The position numbers and the translations under genes were made by a program. Below, piece by piece: positions 28,359 through 38,485 of a stretch of DNA of 64,000 nt. Source of the DNA: Deltaproteobacteria bacterium (GTDB lineage Bacteria > Desulfobacterota > Desulfomonilia > UBA1062); NCBI GenBank assembly GCA_015486075.1, contig WFSG01000022.1:1-64000 (forward strand), in the 5' to 3' direction. Position 1 is the stretch's first letter; every line of letters starts with the position of its first letter. Under the pieces are notes generated by a model. That model searched no databases. It saw nothing but the letters and a program-made list of their open reading frames with translations, and had not been told where the DNA came from.

Positions 28359-30242
28359 CTAATCCTCTTTCCTTAAGAAGTTGTCTATTCCCTGTGCAGC
28401 CCTTTTTGCATCGGCTATTGCGGTTATTGCATCCAAATTCGTATTAACGATATCTCCACCCGCAAACACCTTGGGGATAGATGTCATGCCATTTTCGTCA
28501 ACATCCACCTTTCTCCTTGGTGTGAATTTCAGCTCCTTAAAGAGTCCCTCGGGTATAAATGAGAAATCAGGTGCCTGCCCAATGGCCTCTATTACCATAT
28601 CACCTTCAAGGAGCATCTTCTGGTCCTCGTAAAAGGTAGGTGCAAACCTTCCGTTCTCGTCAAATACGCTCTTTACCTTCTTGCACAGTAGGCCTTTTAT
28701 GTTTCCTTCATCATCAAGGACAACCTCTTCTGGCCCCCATGCAGGATTGAACTGAACACCCTCCTCCTTTGCCTCTTGTATCTCGTCATCGGATGCAGGC
28801 ATGATATCCCAGTCTTCCAAGGATACGGTCTTTATTTCTGTCTCCTCTCCGGGATACTGGATATTTTGCTGACGGAGTGCCACTCTTGCCACGTCCATGG
28901 CCACGTTTCCACCACCTATTACTATGATCCGTCTGCTTACCTTTGTGCCCTTGCCTAGCTTGTTTTGTCTAAGGAAATCCAGAGCAAGCACGCATTTATC
29001 AGAATTCTTTATGCCAGTAGAGCGGCTTTTTGAGGTACCAATGCCTATAAACACGGCATCGTACTCATTGAGCAAGTCTTCAAACATAACATCTTCGCCT
29101 ACCTTGGTATTGAACCTAAATTCAACCCCAAGAGACTCTATGTAACTTACATCCCTCTCGATAGCTTCTCTAGGTAGGCGGTACAGAGGCGGCCCAATTA
29201 GCATCGTGCCACCACCTGCAGGAAGTGCATCATAGACTGTTATGTTATGCCCCCTAAGCCTCAGGAAATAGGCCAGAGAGAGTCCTGCAGGCCCAGCACC
29301 TATCACAGCGACCTTCTTACCCGTAGGTTCTGGCATGGCTTGTTCAACGGCCTTTTTGTAATCCCTGACAGCATCTGCGGCATACCTCTTCAGCCACCTT
29401 ATAGCAAGGGCCTCCCCCCTTATACCAACCGAACACACCTTCTCACAGTGCCTCGTGCATATCCTTCCACAAATGGAAGGCAGAGGGTTATCCTCCAGTA
29501 TCTTTCTCATAGACTCGTCAGGTTTATCCTCGTATATGGCATCTATGTAATCGGATATCTTCATGTGTGCAGGACATGCCTCTTCGCAGAGCTTGCACTC
29601 TAGGCATCTTTCTGCCTCTTTCCTTGCTTCCTCCCTGTTGTAGCCGATTACCTGTTCCATGAAGGATAGCTTCCTTTCGCCAGCTTCCACCTCGGGCATG
29701 TGTACCCTCTCGGTCTCAAATAAACAGTGGTTAAGATCAGATACAAATCCCTCGTAATCTGCCTTCCTGTGGGCAAGCGATGCATTGAGCACCGAGTAAG
29801 TATCAGCAGGTACAAAACTCTGGGCCTCGGTCTTCTCATCCCTTGCTATATACTTAAAGCTATTTGTTGCATGGTCAATGTGTATATAATCCCTTGATAG
29901 TCTTAGGGATCCTGGTGGGCATATATCCACGCACAGTCCACAGAAGCAGCACCTGCCATAATCGATTTCAGGTCTCTCGTTCCTCCTTCCTGGCTTTGCC
30001 TCGATTTCCTCTATCTTGACCATGGTGATTGCCTGGTTGGGGCATATGTCAGCGCAGTTACCGCAACCTGTGCATTTCTCCCAGTCATTCAGATGAAAAC
30101 CCCTATACCTCAGGGATGGCTCCTTGGCCTCAAACGGGTACCTTAGCGTATGAGGTTTCTGAAACAGATATTTTATTGCCTTAAAAGGTGTTAATATGCT
30201 TCCCTTTGCTTCTTTGAGCGTTGTAGTCTTATTGTTCGTCAT
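28359..30242 (-). CDS. NuoI/MbxN-like 2x[4Fe-4S] domain fused to GltD/NfnB-type NAD(P)H oxidoreductase
   Basis: CTGCGNCADICP, CCFCGLCVDICP; then CLECKLCEEACP, CGRICTRHCEKVC, GAGPAGLSLAYFL, GGGNVAMDVAR. Confidence 0.9.
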   Translation of the reverse strand: MTNNKTTTLKEAKGSILTPFKAIKYLFQKPHTLRYPFEAKEPSLRYRGFHLNDWEKCTGCGNCADICPNQAITMVKIEEIEAKPGRRNERPEIDYGRCCFCGLCVDICPPGSLRLSRDYIHIDHATNSFKYIARDEKTEAQSFVPADTYSVLNASLAHRKADYEGFVSDLNHCLFETERVHMPEVEAGERKLSFMEQVIGYNREEARKEAERCLECKLCEEACPAHMKISDYIDAIYEDKPDESMRKILEDNPLPSICGRICTRHCEKVCSVGIRGEALAIRWLKRYAADAVRDYKKAVEQAMPEPTGKKVAVIGAGPAGLSLAYFLRLRGHNITVYDALPAGGGTMLIGPPLYRLPREAIERDVSYIESLGVEFRFNTKVGEDVMFEDLLNEYDAVFIGIGTSKSRSTGIKNSDKCVLALDFLRQNKLGKGTKVSRRIIVIGGGNVAMDVARVALRQQNIQYPGEETEIKTVSLEDWDIMPASDDEIQEAKEEGVQFNPAWGPEEVVLDDEGNIKGLLCKKVKSVFDENGRFAPTFYEDQKMLLEGDMVIEAIGQAPDFSFIPEGLFKELKFTPRRKVDVDENGMTSIPKVFAGGDIVNTNLDAITAIADAKRAAQGIDNFLRKED

Positions 30243-31342
30243 CTGTCTATCTCCGGGGCTATAACATATAGGCTTAACATTATATTACCTACATCTGCTA
30301 TGTTTGCTCCCTGTAAAAGTTTTTCCAGTATGACAAGACCGTGCACAAAGGATGGGGTCTTGAAATGTGCCCTGTACGGTCGGTTACCACCGTTACTCAC
30401 GAGGTAGAGACCAAACTCCCCCCTGGCCGATTCAACCCTGACATATGTTTCACCCTTGGGTATCTTCCACTTGAAGGGGTTCGGTGTCTTTTCATAGACC
30501 TTTCCAGAGGGCATTTTTTCTATGCACTGCTTTAGTATCGATACGCTCTGCACCATCTCGTCCCTTATTACTAGTACCCTTGAGAATGCATCACCGCCTT
30601 CCCTTGTGGGTATTTCAAAATCCATGTCTCCATACGCAGCGTAAGGCTCGAGCTTTCTTATATCGTGTTTTATGCCGCATCCCCTTAAGACCTGGCCTGT
30701 GCCACCAAGTGCAACTGCATCCTGAGCCGATATCTTGCCAATCCCACTTGCCCTCTCAAAGAAAAGGCGGTTTTCAAAAAAGGTGGAGTTGTAGTCAGGA
30801 AGCCTCCCTGCCACGGCATCGAGAAATGCAAGGAGTTTATCCTCAAAACCTTCTGGCAGATCCCTCCTTACGCCACCTGGCATGTTATATATATGGTATA
30901 CCCTGGCGCCGGTAAGTTCCTCGAAAAGGTCTAAAAGATAGTCCCTGTCGCCCATTGCCCACTGTGCAGGTGTATCGAAGCCAAGTATGCTGGTATACGC
31001 CCATGCTGCCGTAAGATGGCAGGAAAGACGTGACATCTCCTGTATCATTGTCCTTATATAGTGAGCCCTCTCCGGGACCTCAATGCCTGCGAGGCTTTCA
31101 ACAGCCATGGCATATACCATCTCGACCGGCTCGGACTCTATCATGTTTATCCTGCAGACAAGGGGGAAGTTCTGTATCCAGTTTCTGTATTCCATGAGCT
31201 TCTCGAAGCCTCGATGCAGGTAACCGGGATTAACCCTTGCACTCAGTATGGTATCACCCTCCACGTTGAGTGATATGCTTAAATTACCCACCATGCCTAG
31301 GTGTTGTGGTCCGAATATGAGTTCTAGTTCTCTTTCTGCCAT
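30239..31342 (-). CDS. NuoD/MbxL-like large subunit (no NiFe CxxC motifs)
   Basis: FGPQHLGM, NPGYLHRGFEKLMEYRNW, VPERAHYIRTMIQEMSRL, C-term IAPEIDR. Confidence 0.9.
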   Translation of the reverse strand: MAERELELIFGPQHLGMVGNLSISLNVEGDTILSARVNPGYLHRGFEKLMEYRNWIQNFPLVCRINMIESEPVEMVYAMAVESLAGIEVPERAHYIRTMIQEMSRLSCHLTAAWAYTSILGFDTPAQWAMGDRDYLLDLFEELTGARVYHIYNMPGGVRRDLPEGFEDKLLAFLDAVAGRLPDYNSTFFENRLFFERASGIGKISAQDAVALGGTGQVLRGCGIKHDIRKLEPYAAYGDMDFEIPTREGGDAFSRVLVIRDEMVQSVSILKQCIEKMPSGKVYEKTPNPFKWKIPKGETYVRVESARGEFGLYLVSNGGNRPYRAHFKTPSFVHGLVILEKLLQGANIADVGNIMLSLYVIAPEIDR

Positions 31343-31821
31343 TGGTATTCCTCAAAGCTAGGTATACTATCGTATGTCTCTTTCACGTATTCCCTCATGT
31401 TGAAATCCTTCCTGAAAGGCGGTATCTCTTTCCAATTCTCCAGGAAAAGAGGTGCCAGATCGGGATTTCCTTCGAACTCAACTCCAAAAAGTTCGTGGAT
31501 CTCCCTTTCAAATATTCCAGCGTTCTTAAATATTGGGATTGCAGTAGGAAATGTTGCATTATCCCTGGCAATCCTTGTTTTGACCATAAGGTGCAAGGGG
31601 CTTTCCATGGATGCAACATGGTATACAAGTTCAAATTCATTCTCATCCATCCAATCCACGCAGGATATGGATTTGAGCTGGTAGAAACCACTAGCTTTGA
31701 GATAATCCAAAACTGCCAGTACCGATCCCCTGGGTGCAGTGACCCGCAACCTGTTCTTACCAAGGCTCTCTCCATCCGTATCCTTGAAGATGCCCTTTAA
31801 AAGGCCTACTAGCTTATCCAT
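31324..31821 (-). CDS. NuoC/MbxK-like subunit
   Basis: FEREIHELFGVEFEGNPDLAPLFL. Confidence 0.9.
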   Translation of the reverse strand: MDKLVGLLKGIFKDTDGESLGKNRLRVTAPRGSVLAVLDYLKASGFYQLKSISCVDWMDENEFELVYHVASMESPLHLMVKTRIARDNATFPTAIPIFKNAGIFEREIHELFGVEFEGNPDLAPLFLENWKEIPPFRKDFNMREYVKETYDSIPSFEEYQWQKEN

Positions 31822-32380
31822 CGTTCGTTCCTTCCTTCAAGGTATAAAGAGGCGGCCATTCCATGCTGCCGAACAATTTCTCCTGGTTTCCACGGTAATA
31901 GTCGTAGTTTTCCCTGTACCTTATGTATCCTGTTGCAAGACCTTTATCTATCATGCCCCAAAGTTTTGTAACGCCTATGAATATTGCCTCAGGCCTAGGC
32001 ATGCAACCAGCTATCCACCCATCCACAGGTATATACTTATCCAGGTGCTTTATCGTGTTGTAGGAATCCCAGTACATACCACCGTTTATAGGGCAAGATC
32101 CAAAACCTATGGTGTACTTGGGCTCTGCCATCTGTTCATATGTTCTTATTATGGCCTTTAATGTCTTGGTTGTAACATAGCCTGTTATAAGGAACAGGTT
32201 TGCTTGCCTAGGTGTTGCAACAGGTATAATCCCGAACCTCTCTGCATCCCATCTAGAGGTAAGCACGGGTGGAACCTCTATGACCCCGCAAGCTGTCGAG
32301 AAATACACTGCCCAAAGGGAATACTTGTTCCCCATCTTCTTTGGTTCCTTGAGCCACTTAATAAGGTTATTTCTATCCAT
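31814..32380 (-). CDS. NuoB/MbxJ-like subunit with three cysteines
   Basis: TACGVIE, GSCPINGGMY, IPVDGWIAGCMPRPE. Confidence 0.92.
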   Translation of the reverse strand: MDRNNLIKWLKEPKKMGNKYSLWAVYFSTACGVIEVPPVLTSRWDAERFGIIPVATPRQANLFLITGYVTTKTLKAIIRTYEQMAEPKYTIGFGSCPINGGMYWDSYNTIKHLDKYIPVDGWIAGCMPRPEAIFIGVTKLWGMIDKGLATGYIRYRENYDYYRGNQEKLFGSMEWPPLYTLKEGTNDG

Positions 32381-32399
32381 GTCCTGAAACCTCTCTAGG

Positions 32400-33284
32400 C
32401 TATATCGCTAGTACTATAACAAGTCCTGCCAAGGCCATTACAGAAGGCCACTTCCATAAAAACTTGACGGCCTGCTCTGTCCTGAACCTAGGAAACACAG
32501 CGTTTATTAGGAGACCTATAATGAACACCACGAGCACCTTCAAGAAAAAGTAGACTACGTTACCGGATCCACCGAGAAACATGTCCACAAACAGTGCGAT
32601 CGTTATAAATATGCTAAACGCATGTTCTATCTCTGCCAAGGCCAAGTACTTGCCTCCATACTCGGCCATGGGCCCGGACGATATCTCCTGGGGCGCGGAT
32701 GCCAAGTCAAACGGCCTTATACCCAGCATAGCGGGTATAATGAGGATGTACGCAAGACCCGGTAGAAATAGGGGCAGGGAAAACAATGCCCAGTGGAAAC
32801 TGGACTGGGCCTTAACCACGTCCACGGCCGATATGGTATGATAATATGTCATGACGGCCAAGACTATGAGTATGAATGGTACCTCGTATCCAAGGCTCAA
32901 TATAAATTTTCTTGATATCCCTATGCTGATGTTAGGATTAGCACCTTCACCACCGGAAAGTGCAAGGCCTAATGGTGCAAACAGCATGATGTATAGTATA
33001 ACCAGCAAGCCACCAGATGCCTCCAACGGGCACATGCCTCCAAACGGTATAAAGAGTATAAGTGCAATGGTGCCTGCAAGGGAAAGTATCACACCTATGT
33101 CAAATATAGGACCATGGGAGACTGTCCTCTGGCTGAACAGCTTTACCAAGTCTATGACAGGTTGCATGAGAGGCGGACCATACCTTCGATGTATCCTTGC
33201 CATGATCCTCCTTGAAAGGCCCATGAGGAATATGCCTATTATAAAGGCCAGTATCGGTGATATAATAAACTCAGCAAGCTTCAT
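32400..33284 (-). CDS. NuoH/MbxM-like membrane subunit
   Basis: RRYGPPLMQPVIDLVKLFSQ, PFDLASAPQEISSGPMAEYGG. Confidence 0.92.
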   Translation of the reverse strand: MKLAEFIISPILAFIIGIFLMGLSRRIMARIHRRYGPPLMQPVIDLVKLFSQRTVSHGPIFDIGVILSLAGTIALILFIPFGGMCPLEASGGLLVILYIMLFAPLGLALSGGEGANPNISIGISRKFILSLGYEVPFILIVLAVMTYYHTISAVDVVKAQSSFHWALFSLPLFLPGLAYILIIPAMLGIRPFDLASAPQEISSGPMAEYGGKYLALAEIEHAFSIFITIALFVDMFLGGSGNVVYFFLKVLVVFIIGLLINAVFPRFRTEQAVKFLWKWPSVMALAGLVIVLAI

Positions 33285-33307
33285 TTCTAATACCCCTTAT
33301 AATTTGC

Positions 33308-35158
33308 CTACCATATATTAAAGCCAAGCCTCATGGTTATTAGAACGGCCAGGAAAAGCATTATGTACATTACATAGGAACCCAGTTCTCCTGTATACAT
33401 ACGCCTTGTCCAGTCGCAGAGGGTCCTGACCGCACCTGCAAGGGCCATGTAAAAAATGTCAACAACATCTATCACGTAAGGTTTTATGATCCTGTATACA
33501 GGGGCATAGAAGTTAGCCGTGTACAGGTATCTACCCGTTGGTACATAAGAGCCAGCTGCATAATTGTTATCCTGCTCCACCCTCAAAGATGTAGGCGCTG
33601 CCTTGAAAATAAGCCACACCACGATCCATGATACCAGAATGGCGCTAAATATATTTATGGTATTCAATGCACCTGTATCCGATGCTATGCCCCATATATT
33701 TACTGCGAGAGACTTGAAACCTAGGGATACACCTATAACATTTATAACTTTAAGAGGTATACCGGGGAGTATACCAAAAAGAATGATAATTATGGATAAA
33801 ATTACCATAGGGAACTTCATGCTGAAAGGTGCCTCTTCAACACCTTTGTACTCTTCAGGCAGCTGCCCCATGAATATATTATGCAAAATTTTGTACGCAT
33901 AGAGTATTGTACCCCAGGTACCAAACAACGCTACAAACGCAAGGAAAGGATCCTTACCTAGTATCAATGTCTTGTAGATAAGCCATTTTGATACAAAGCC
34001 ATTGGTCAGAGGGAATCCTATAAGGCCTAATGCGCCAATAAGTGTCATCATAAAGGTGAAAGGCATCTTCTTTATTATGCCACCAAGGGAGTTAAGGTCC
34101 CTTGTACCTGTCCTATACTCCACAGCGCCTATGGCCATGAATAATAGTGCCTTGAAAGACGCATGGTTAAGAAAGTGAAACATGCCGCCTGCAAAGCCAA
34201 GACTAGTGCCTATTGCTATACCAAGGATTATGTACCCCACCTGGGCTATACTTGACCAAGCTAAGACCCTTTTTGCATCGTCCTGCATCAAGGCAATAAA
34301 GGTAGGTACAAGAATAGTGACGGCTGCAAGTATTGCAAGCATGAAATGAAAGCTGAGTATACCGTGACCCAAGTGAGATAGTGCCTTTATACCGACAAGT
34401 ACATACATGGAGATGACAAATCCGTATGTCCCCATCTTTATGAGTATTCCAGAGAGCACTGCACTGAACGGGCTCGGCGCCTCTGAATGTGCATCAGGTA
34501 ACCATGTGTGTAACGGCACAAGGGCATTCTTTATACCAAAAGTGATACTGAAAAGAACAAGCACAGACAACAAATAACCAGGTGAAGCTGTGGATATACG
34601 GGATGCAATATCTGCAATATTAAACGTGGAATAACTTGCATACAAGGAGAACATGCCTAGTAGATACGCAGTAGAACCCACGATGGACATGACTATGTAT
34701 TTAAGGCCTGCAGCAAGTGCTGGCCCCCTGTTATAGCTTATAAGCAAGAACGTTCCCCATGACATGATCTCCCAGAACACGTAGAAAGATATCAGGTCCC
34801 CTGAGAACACTATGCCCAGCATGGATGCGTTTACAATGAGCATCATGAGATAGTAGAAGTCGAGCCTCTCCTTTCCCTTCATGTAGCTAAGAGAAAATAT
34901 CGTGGAGAGGCTTCCCAGGGTAGCTACTGCAATGGCAAAGAGCCAGGACAGCGTGTTTATTCTGAGAGACAGGTTAAAGCCGAGAAAATTCATAAACGAA
35001 GATTCACCAGTCCTGCCGTAGAAAAGGGCCACTATGGCCAGAATCACTAGCGTCAGGAGCACTGCAAGTATATCCCTTAATACAGGAGAAAGCTTGCCTA
35101 ACAGGTATGTAAGGAATGCCCCACCAAAGGCAATCACAAGAAGCATCTCAAGACTCAT
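33308..35158 (-). CDS. NuoL/MrpA-like proton/cation antiporter subunit (MbxH'-like)
   Basis: FWEIMSWGTFLLI, GIKNALVPLHTWLPDAHSEAPSPFSAVLSGILIKMGTYG, long C-terminal extension. Confidence 0.9.
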   Translation of the reverse strand: MSLEMLLVIAFGGAFLTYLLGKLSPVLRDILAVLLTLVILAIVALFYGRTGESSFMNFLGFNLSLRINTLSWLFAIAVATLGSLSTIFSLSYMKGKERLDFYYLMMLIVNASMLGIVFSGDLISFYVFWEIMSWGTFLLISYNRGPALAAGLKYIVMSIVGSTAYLLGMFSLYASYSTFNIADIASRISTASPGYLLSVLVLFSITFGIKNALVPLHTWLPDAHSEAPSPFSAVLSGILIKMGTYGFVISMYVLVGIKALSHLGHGILSFHFMLAILAAVTILVPTFIALMQDDAKRVLAWSSIAQVGYIILGIAIGTSLGFAGGMFHFLNHASFKALLFMAIGAVEYRTGTRDLNSLGGIIKKMPFTFMMTLIGALGLIGFPLTNGFVSKWLIYKTLILGKDPFLAFVALFGTWGTILYAYKILHNIFMGQLPEEYKGVEEAPFSMKFPMVILSIIIILFGILPGIPLKVINVIGVSLGFKSLAVNIWGIASDTGALNTINIFSAILVSWIVVWLIFKAAPTSLRVEQDNNYAAGSYVPTGRYLYTANFYAPVYRIIKPYVIDVVDIFYMALAGAVRTLCDWTRRMYTGELGSYVMYIMLFLAVLITMRLGFNIW

Positions 35159-36624
35159 CTCAGCACCCCTTGTATGTAAGCTATTCTGTGGACAAACTCA
35201 GAAGTTGCAGAGTTCAGCACGTGCATAACAGGCCCAGGATAAATTCCAATGGCTATAATAAGCACGGCAAGGACAAAGAAAGGAACAAGCGCTACGACGG
35301 GAGCCTCCTGTCTTGTAACATTCTCATTGCTCCCCCTAAAATACAGCACCTGGACTACCCTGAAGAAGTAGGCACCCTCTATTACGGTTGCAACCAGGGC
35401 CAGCGCAATAAGGCAGGTATAAAGACCTCCACCCTTAGTGAGAGCTGCCTTTACTATAAGAAATTTGCTGGCAAAGCCTGCAAAGGGAGGTAGGCCTATA
35501 AGGGAAAAAGCACCTATTGTAAATCCAAGCGAGGTGAGCGGCATCCTTTTACCCATGCCCTCAAAAGATGATATCTCCATGGATCCAGTACGGTATATCA
35601 TGTAACCTGCTGCAAGGAATAGCAGGGCTTTGCTTAGGCTATGATTGAGGATCTGGAAAAGACCCGCTTCTATGCCATATGAAGTGGCTATGGCAAAGGC
35701 AAAAACAATGAGCCCTATCTGCCCGGTACTAGAATATGCCAGCATACGTTTTATGTTGTTCTGTTTTAAGGCAGACATCTCGCCTACAAGTAAGGTTATA
35801 ATGCCAACAAGGGCTACAAACGAAAGTATATCTGTTGCGCCGAATATGGTGAAGATAACCCTTGCTATGGCATATACACCTATCTCAATTGCTATGCCGG
35901 AGAGAATAGCACTTATGGATGAAGGGGCGGATGAATGCGCATCAGGCAACCATGCATTCATGGGGAATATGGCCGCTTCGACCCCGAGACCTGTTATGAT
36001 AAGGGCAAGTGTGATAAAATTGGCAGCAGGTTTTATGGAGTTTATCTGCCTTGCAATGTCAGCCATGTTTAGCGTGCCGTAAAGACCATATATAAAGGCT
36101 ATACCTGTAAGTACTAGCCCTGTGCCTATGGAACCCTGAACAAGATATTTTATTGCAGACTCAAGTCCATCCCTGTCCCTTAGATAGCCTACGAGTGCAT
36201 AAGATGATATACATAGTATTTCGTAGAAGACGAACAGGTTGAATATATCACCCGTGAGAACAACACCTTGAGCACCTGTCAGAAGCAAAAGGAATAAAAC
36301 GTGGTATTTCCCAGTGTCCCCCTCCTTTATGTAGTCCATTGCATATATGGATACAAGCAGACCCACTAGCGCTATAATAACTGAGAAGAAGATGCCAACC
36401 GGTCCAACAAAGAGATCGATGCCAAATGGAGGTGCCCATCCACCTATATATACAATGATTGGATGCGTTAAAACCCTTGGTACAAGGTATACCGACAAGC
36501 TAAGATTAAAAAGCATTGCTATGACGGGCAAGTACTTCTCAAGCCTTTTTGAAATAAGGCCAAAGATGGGCAAGGAAAAGGCAAGGCCAAGGGGAACAGC
36601 AATGAGCAGCACAGGGTTTACCAT
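35155..36624 (-). CDS. MrpD/NuoN-like antiporter subunit (MbxH-like)
   Basis: FYEILCISSYALVGY, AAIFPMNAWLPDAHSSAPSSISAILSGIAIEIGVYA. Confidence 0.9.
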   Translation of the reverse strand: MVNPVLLIAVPLGLAFSLPIFGLISKRLEKYLPVIAMLFNLSLSVYLVPRVLTHPIIVYIGGWAPPFGIDLFVGPVGIFFSVIIALVGLLVSIYAMDYIKEGDTGKYHVLFLLLLTGAQGVVLTGDIFNLFVFYEILCISSYALVGYLRDRDGLESAIKYLVQGSIGTGLVLTGIAFIYGLYGTLNMADIARQINSIKPAANFITLALIITGLGVEAAIFPMNAWLPDAHSSAPSSISAILSGIAIEIGVYAIARVIFTIFGATDILSFVALVGIITLLVGEMSALKQNNIKRMLAYSSTGQIGLIVFAFAIATSYGIEAGLFQILNHSLSKALLFLAAGYMIYRTGSMEISSFEGMGKRMPLTSLGFTIGAFSLIGLPPFAGFASKFLIVKAALTKGGGLYTCLIALALVATVIEGAYFFRVVQVLYFRGSNENVTRQEAPVVALVPFFVLAVLIIAIGIYPGPVMHVLNSATSEFVHRIAYIQGVLR

Positions 36625-36977
36625 TTCAACCCCCTTATTTTTCGGATGTCAAGGGTCCCGTATTGCTGGTACAGCTTCACAACAAGGGACAATGCAAGGG
36701 CAAGAACTGCGACCCCTATGACAATAGCAGTAAGTACCAAGGCCTGGGGTATAGGGTCTACCATCTTTAAAGGGCTTATACCTGGCCTTGAGAATATGGG
36801 TGCTGTCCCGCCTTTTATATAGCCTATAGAGATCAGGAGCAGATTTATGCCTGAATCTACGAAGCTGAGACCTATAACAACCTTGACGAGGTTTTTCTTT
36901 GCCATCACGATGTATAGACCTATGAAGATCAAGCCAAAGGCAGCTATATAGTATGTATTGGCATTTAAAAAGCTCAT
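36618..36977 (-). CDS. MrpC/NuoK-like subunit
   Basis: [48 protein letters not shown]. Confidence 0.9.
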   Translation of the reverse strand: MSFLNANTYYIAAFGLIFIGLYIVMAKKNLVKVVIGLSFVDSGINLLLISIGYIKGGTAPIFSRPGISPLKMVDPIPQALVLTAIVIGVAVLALALSLVVKLYQQYGTLDIRKIRGLKW

Positions 36978-37660
36978 TGAGTTCTCTCCATTAGATTACC
37001 GATAATGCCAGCAAGTTCTGAACCCACCTTGAAACCAATGGCCACGTATATAACAGGTATGATACCTGCGCTGAAAAGCATGTTCAGCGTTCCCTTTGGA
37101 AGAAAACTTAGGAGAAAATAACCGCCTGTTGCCAAGCCGATCAGGCCTACTGCCACAAAGGTCATGCCGGCCAGGGACTCCACAACACCTAGTTTCACGG
37201 TACTTACCACCCTCTCCCTGCAGGAAAGGAAAATCAATGCAAACCCTGAAGCAATAATGGCACCGCCCTGGAAACCTCCTCCAGGGGTCAGGTGACCATG
37301 CACAAATATATATGCGCCGAAAAGCAGGATCAGGGGAAATAAGAAACGGCAACCCGTGCGTAGAATCAGACTGGATTCCTCGAGAACTTCATCAGAAACC
37401 TTTTTCCTAGGTAGGTACAGGATGGAGGCCAGACCAATGGCAGCGATAAACAGGATGGTTACCTCTCCAAGAGTATCAAAACCACGGTACAGCACAACAA
37501 CCGATGTAACAACGTTTGCAGCACCGGTTTCAGTAATGTCCTTGGTGATGTAATGCTCTGCCACCTTAATCTTGTTCGTGCCAAAAGGTATACGACTAAC
37601 GGGCTTGGTTATGCCCCATAGAAGTATTGCCAAGAAAATAAGGGCTATTATCTTCCTCAT
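36974..37660 (-). CDS. Fused MbhE-like/MrpB (MnhB) domain subunit
   Basis: [22 protein letters not shown] + [19 protein letters not shown]. Confidence 0.88.
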   Translation of the reverse strand: MRKIIALIFLAILLWGITKPVSRIPFGTNKIKVAEHYITKDITETGAANVVTSVVVLYRGFDTLGEVTILFIAAIGLASILYLPRKKVSDEVLEESSLILRTGCRFLFPLILLFGAYIFVHGHLTPGGGFQGGAIIASGFALIFLSCRERVVSTVKLGVVESLAGMTFVAVGLIGLATGGYFLLSFLPKGTLNMLFSAGIIPVIYVAIGFKVGSELAGIIGNLMERTQ

Positions 37661-37917
37661 TTATCCTCAAACCTCTCTGTCTTCCTGATGGCTATAACGA
37701 ATATCACCGTTTCAAGGGCTGCACCTATGGACGCCTCTGCCATTGCAACATCAGGGGCCTGTAGCAGATAAAAAAGAATTGCAGTTATAAGGCTTACCAG
37801 AGCAGCTACAATAACCGCTCCTAAAAGGTCTTTAAGGACTGCTGCAACCACTGCAGCAATAAGCATTATTATCACCAAGATAATTGCAACCATTATGCTT
37901 CCTCCACCTTGCGGCAT
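37657..37917 (-). CDS. MbhD/DUF4040-like (MrpA C-terminal-like) subunit
   Basis: [39 protein letters not shown]. Confidence 0.88.
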   Translation of the reverse strand: MPQGGGSIMVAIILVIIMLIAAVVAAVLKDLLGAVIVAALVSLITAILFYLLQAPDVAMAEASIGAALETVIFVIAIRKTERFEDK

Positions 37918-38231
37918 TCCTCAAAATCTTTGGTCTTGTCCACTACGCTCTTATCCCACAAGGGTACGTTACTCTTGCAACTTGCCCTGCCAAGGGCATG
38001 GCTGGAGATGGGGTTTGTGGCCATTATAAAGAGTGCTATGAGTAGTGTTTTCCAGAACCATGCCGGCTCCATTATGCCAACGCCTAGAGTAGTAAGGAAG
38101 GCACCGAGGGTGGTGCATTTTGTACCGGCCTGGAGTCTGTTGTAAACGTCAGGAAGCCTCAGTATACCAAGACTCCCGAGGAACAGGAAAATAGCACCAA
38201 TCCCTGTTACTATCTCGCCCACTATGTACAT
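37893..38231 (-). CDS. MrpG-like subunit
   Basis: GSLGILRLPDVYNRLQAGTKCTTLGAFLTTLGVG. Confidence 0.9.
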   Translation of the reverse strand: MYIVGEIVTGIGAIFLFLGSLGILRLPDVYNRLQAGTKCTTLGAFLTTLGVGIMEPAWFWKTLLIALFIMATNPISSHALGRASCKSNVPLWDKSVVDKTKDFEECRKVEEA

Positions 38232-38485
38232 TATATTCCCCTCTCAAGATACCTGGCTATTGCAACCGTGCCGATAAACGTAAGCAAGGCATACACCAAT
38301 GAGACATCCAGGTAGACATACCTTTTAAACAAGAAACCAAGCAGCACCAATAAAGCTGTAGTAACGGTAGCTGCGGTATCCACTGCAACAACCCTGTCAG
38401 GTGCACCTGGGCCTTTTAGCATCCTTATAAGGCAAAGTATCACGCCAAGTATTATGATTATTAGGTAGACCGTAAACACACTCAT
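38231..38485 (-). CDS. MrpF-like subunit
   Basis: RMLKGPGAPDRVVAVDTAATV. Confidence 0.9.
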   Translation of the reverse strand: MSVFTVYLIIIILGVILCLIRMLKGPGAPDRVVAVDTAATVTTALLVLLGFLFKRYVYLDVSLVYALLTFIGTVAIARYLERGI

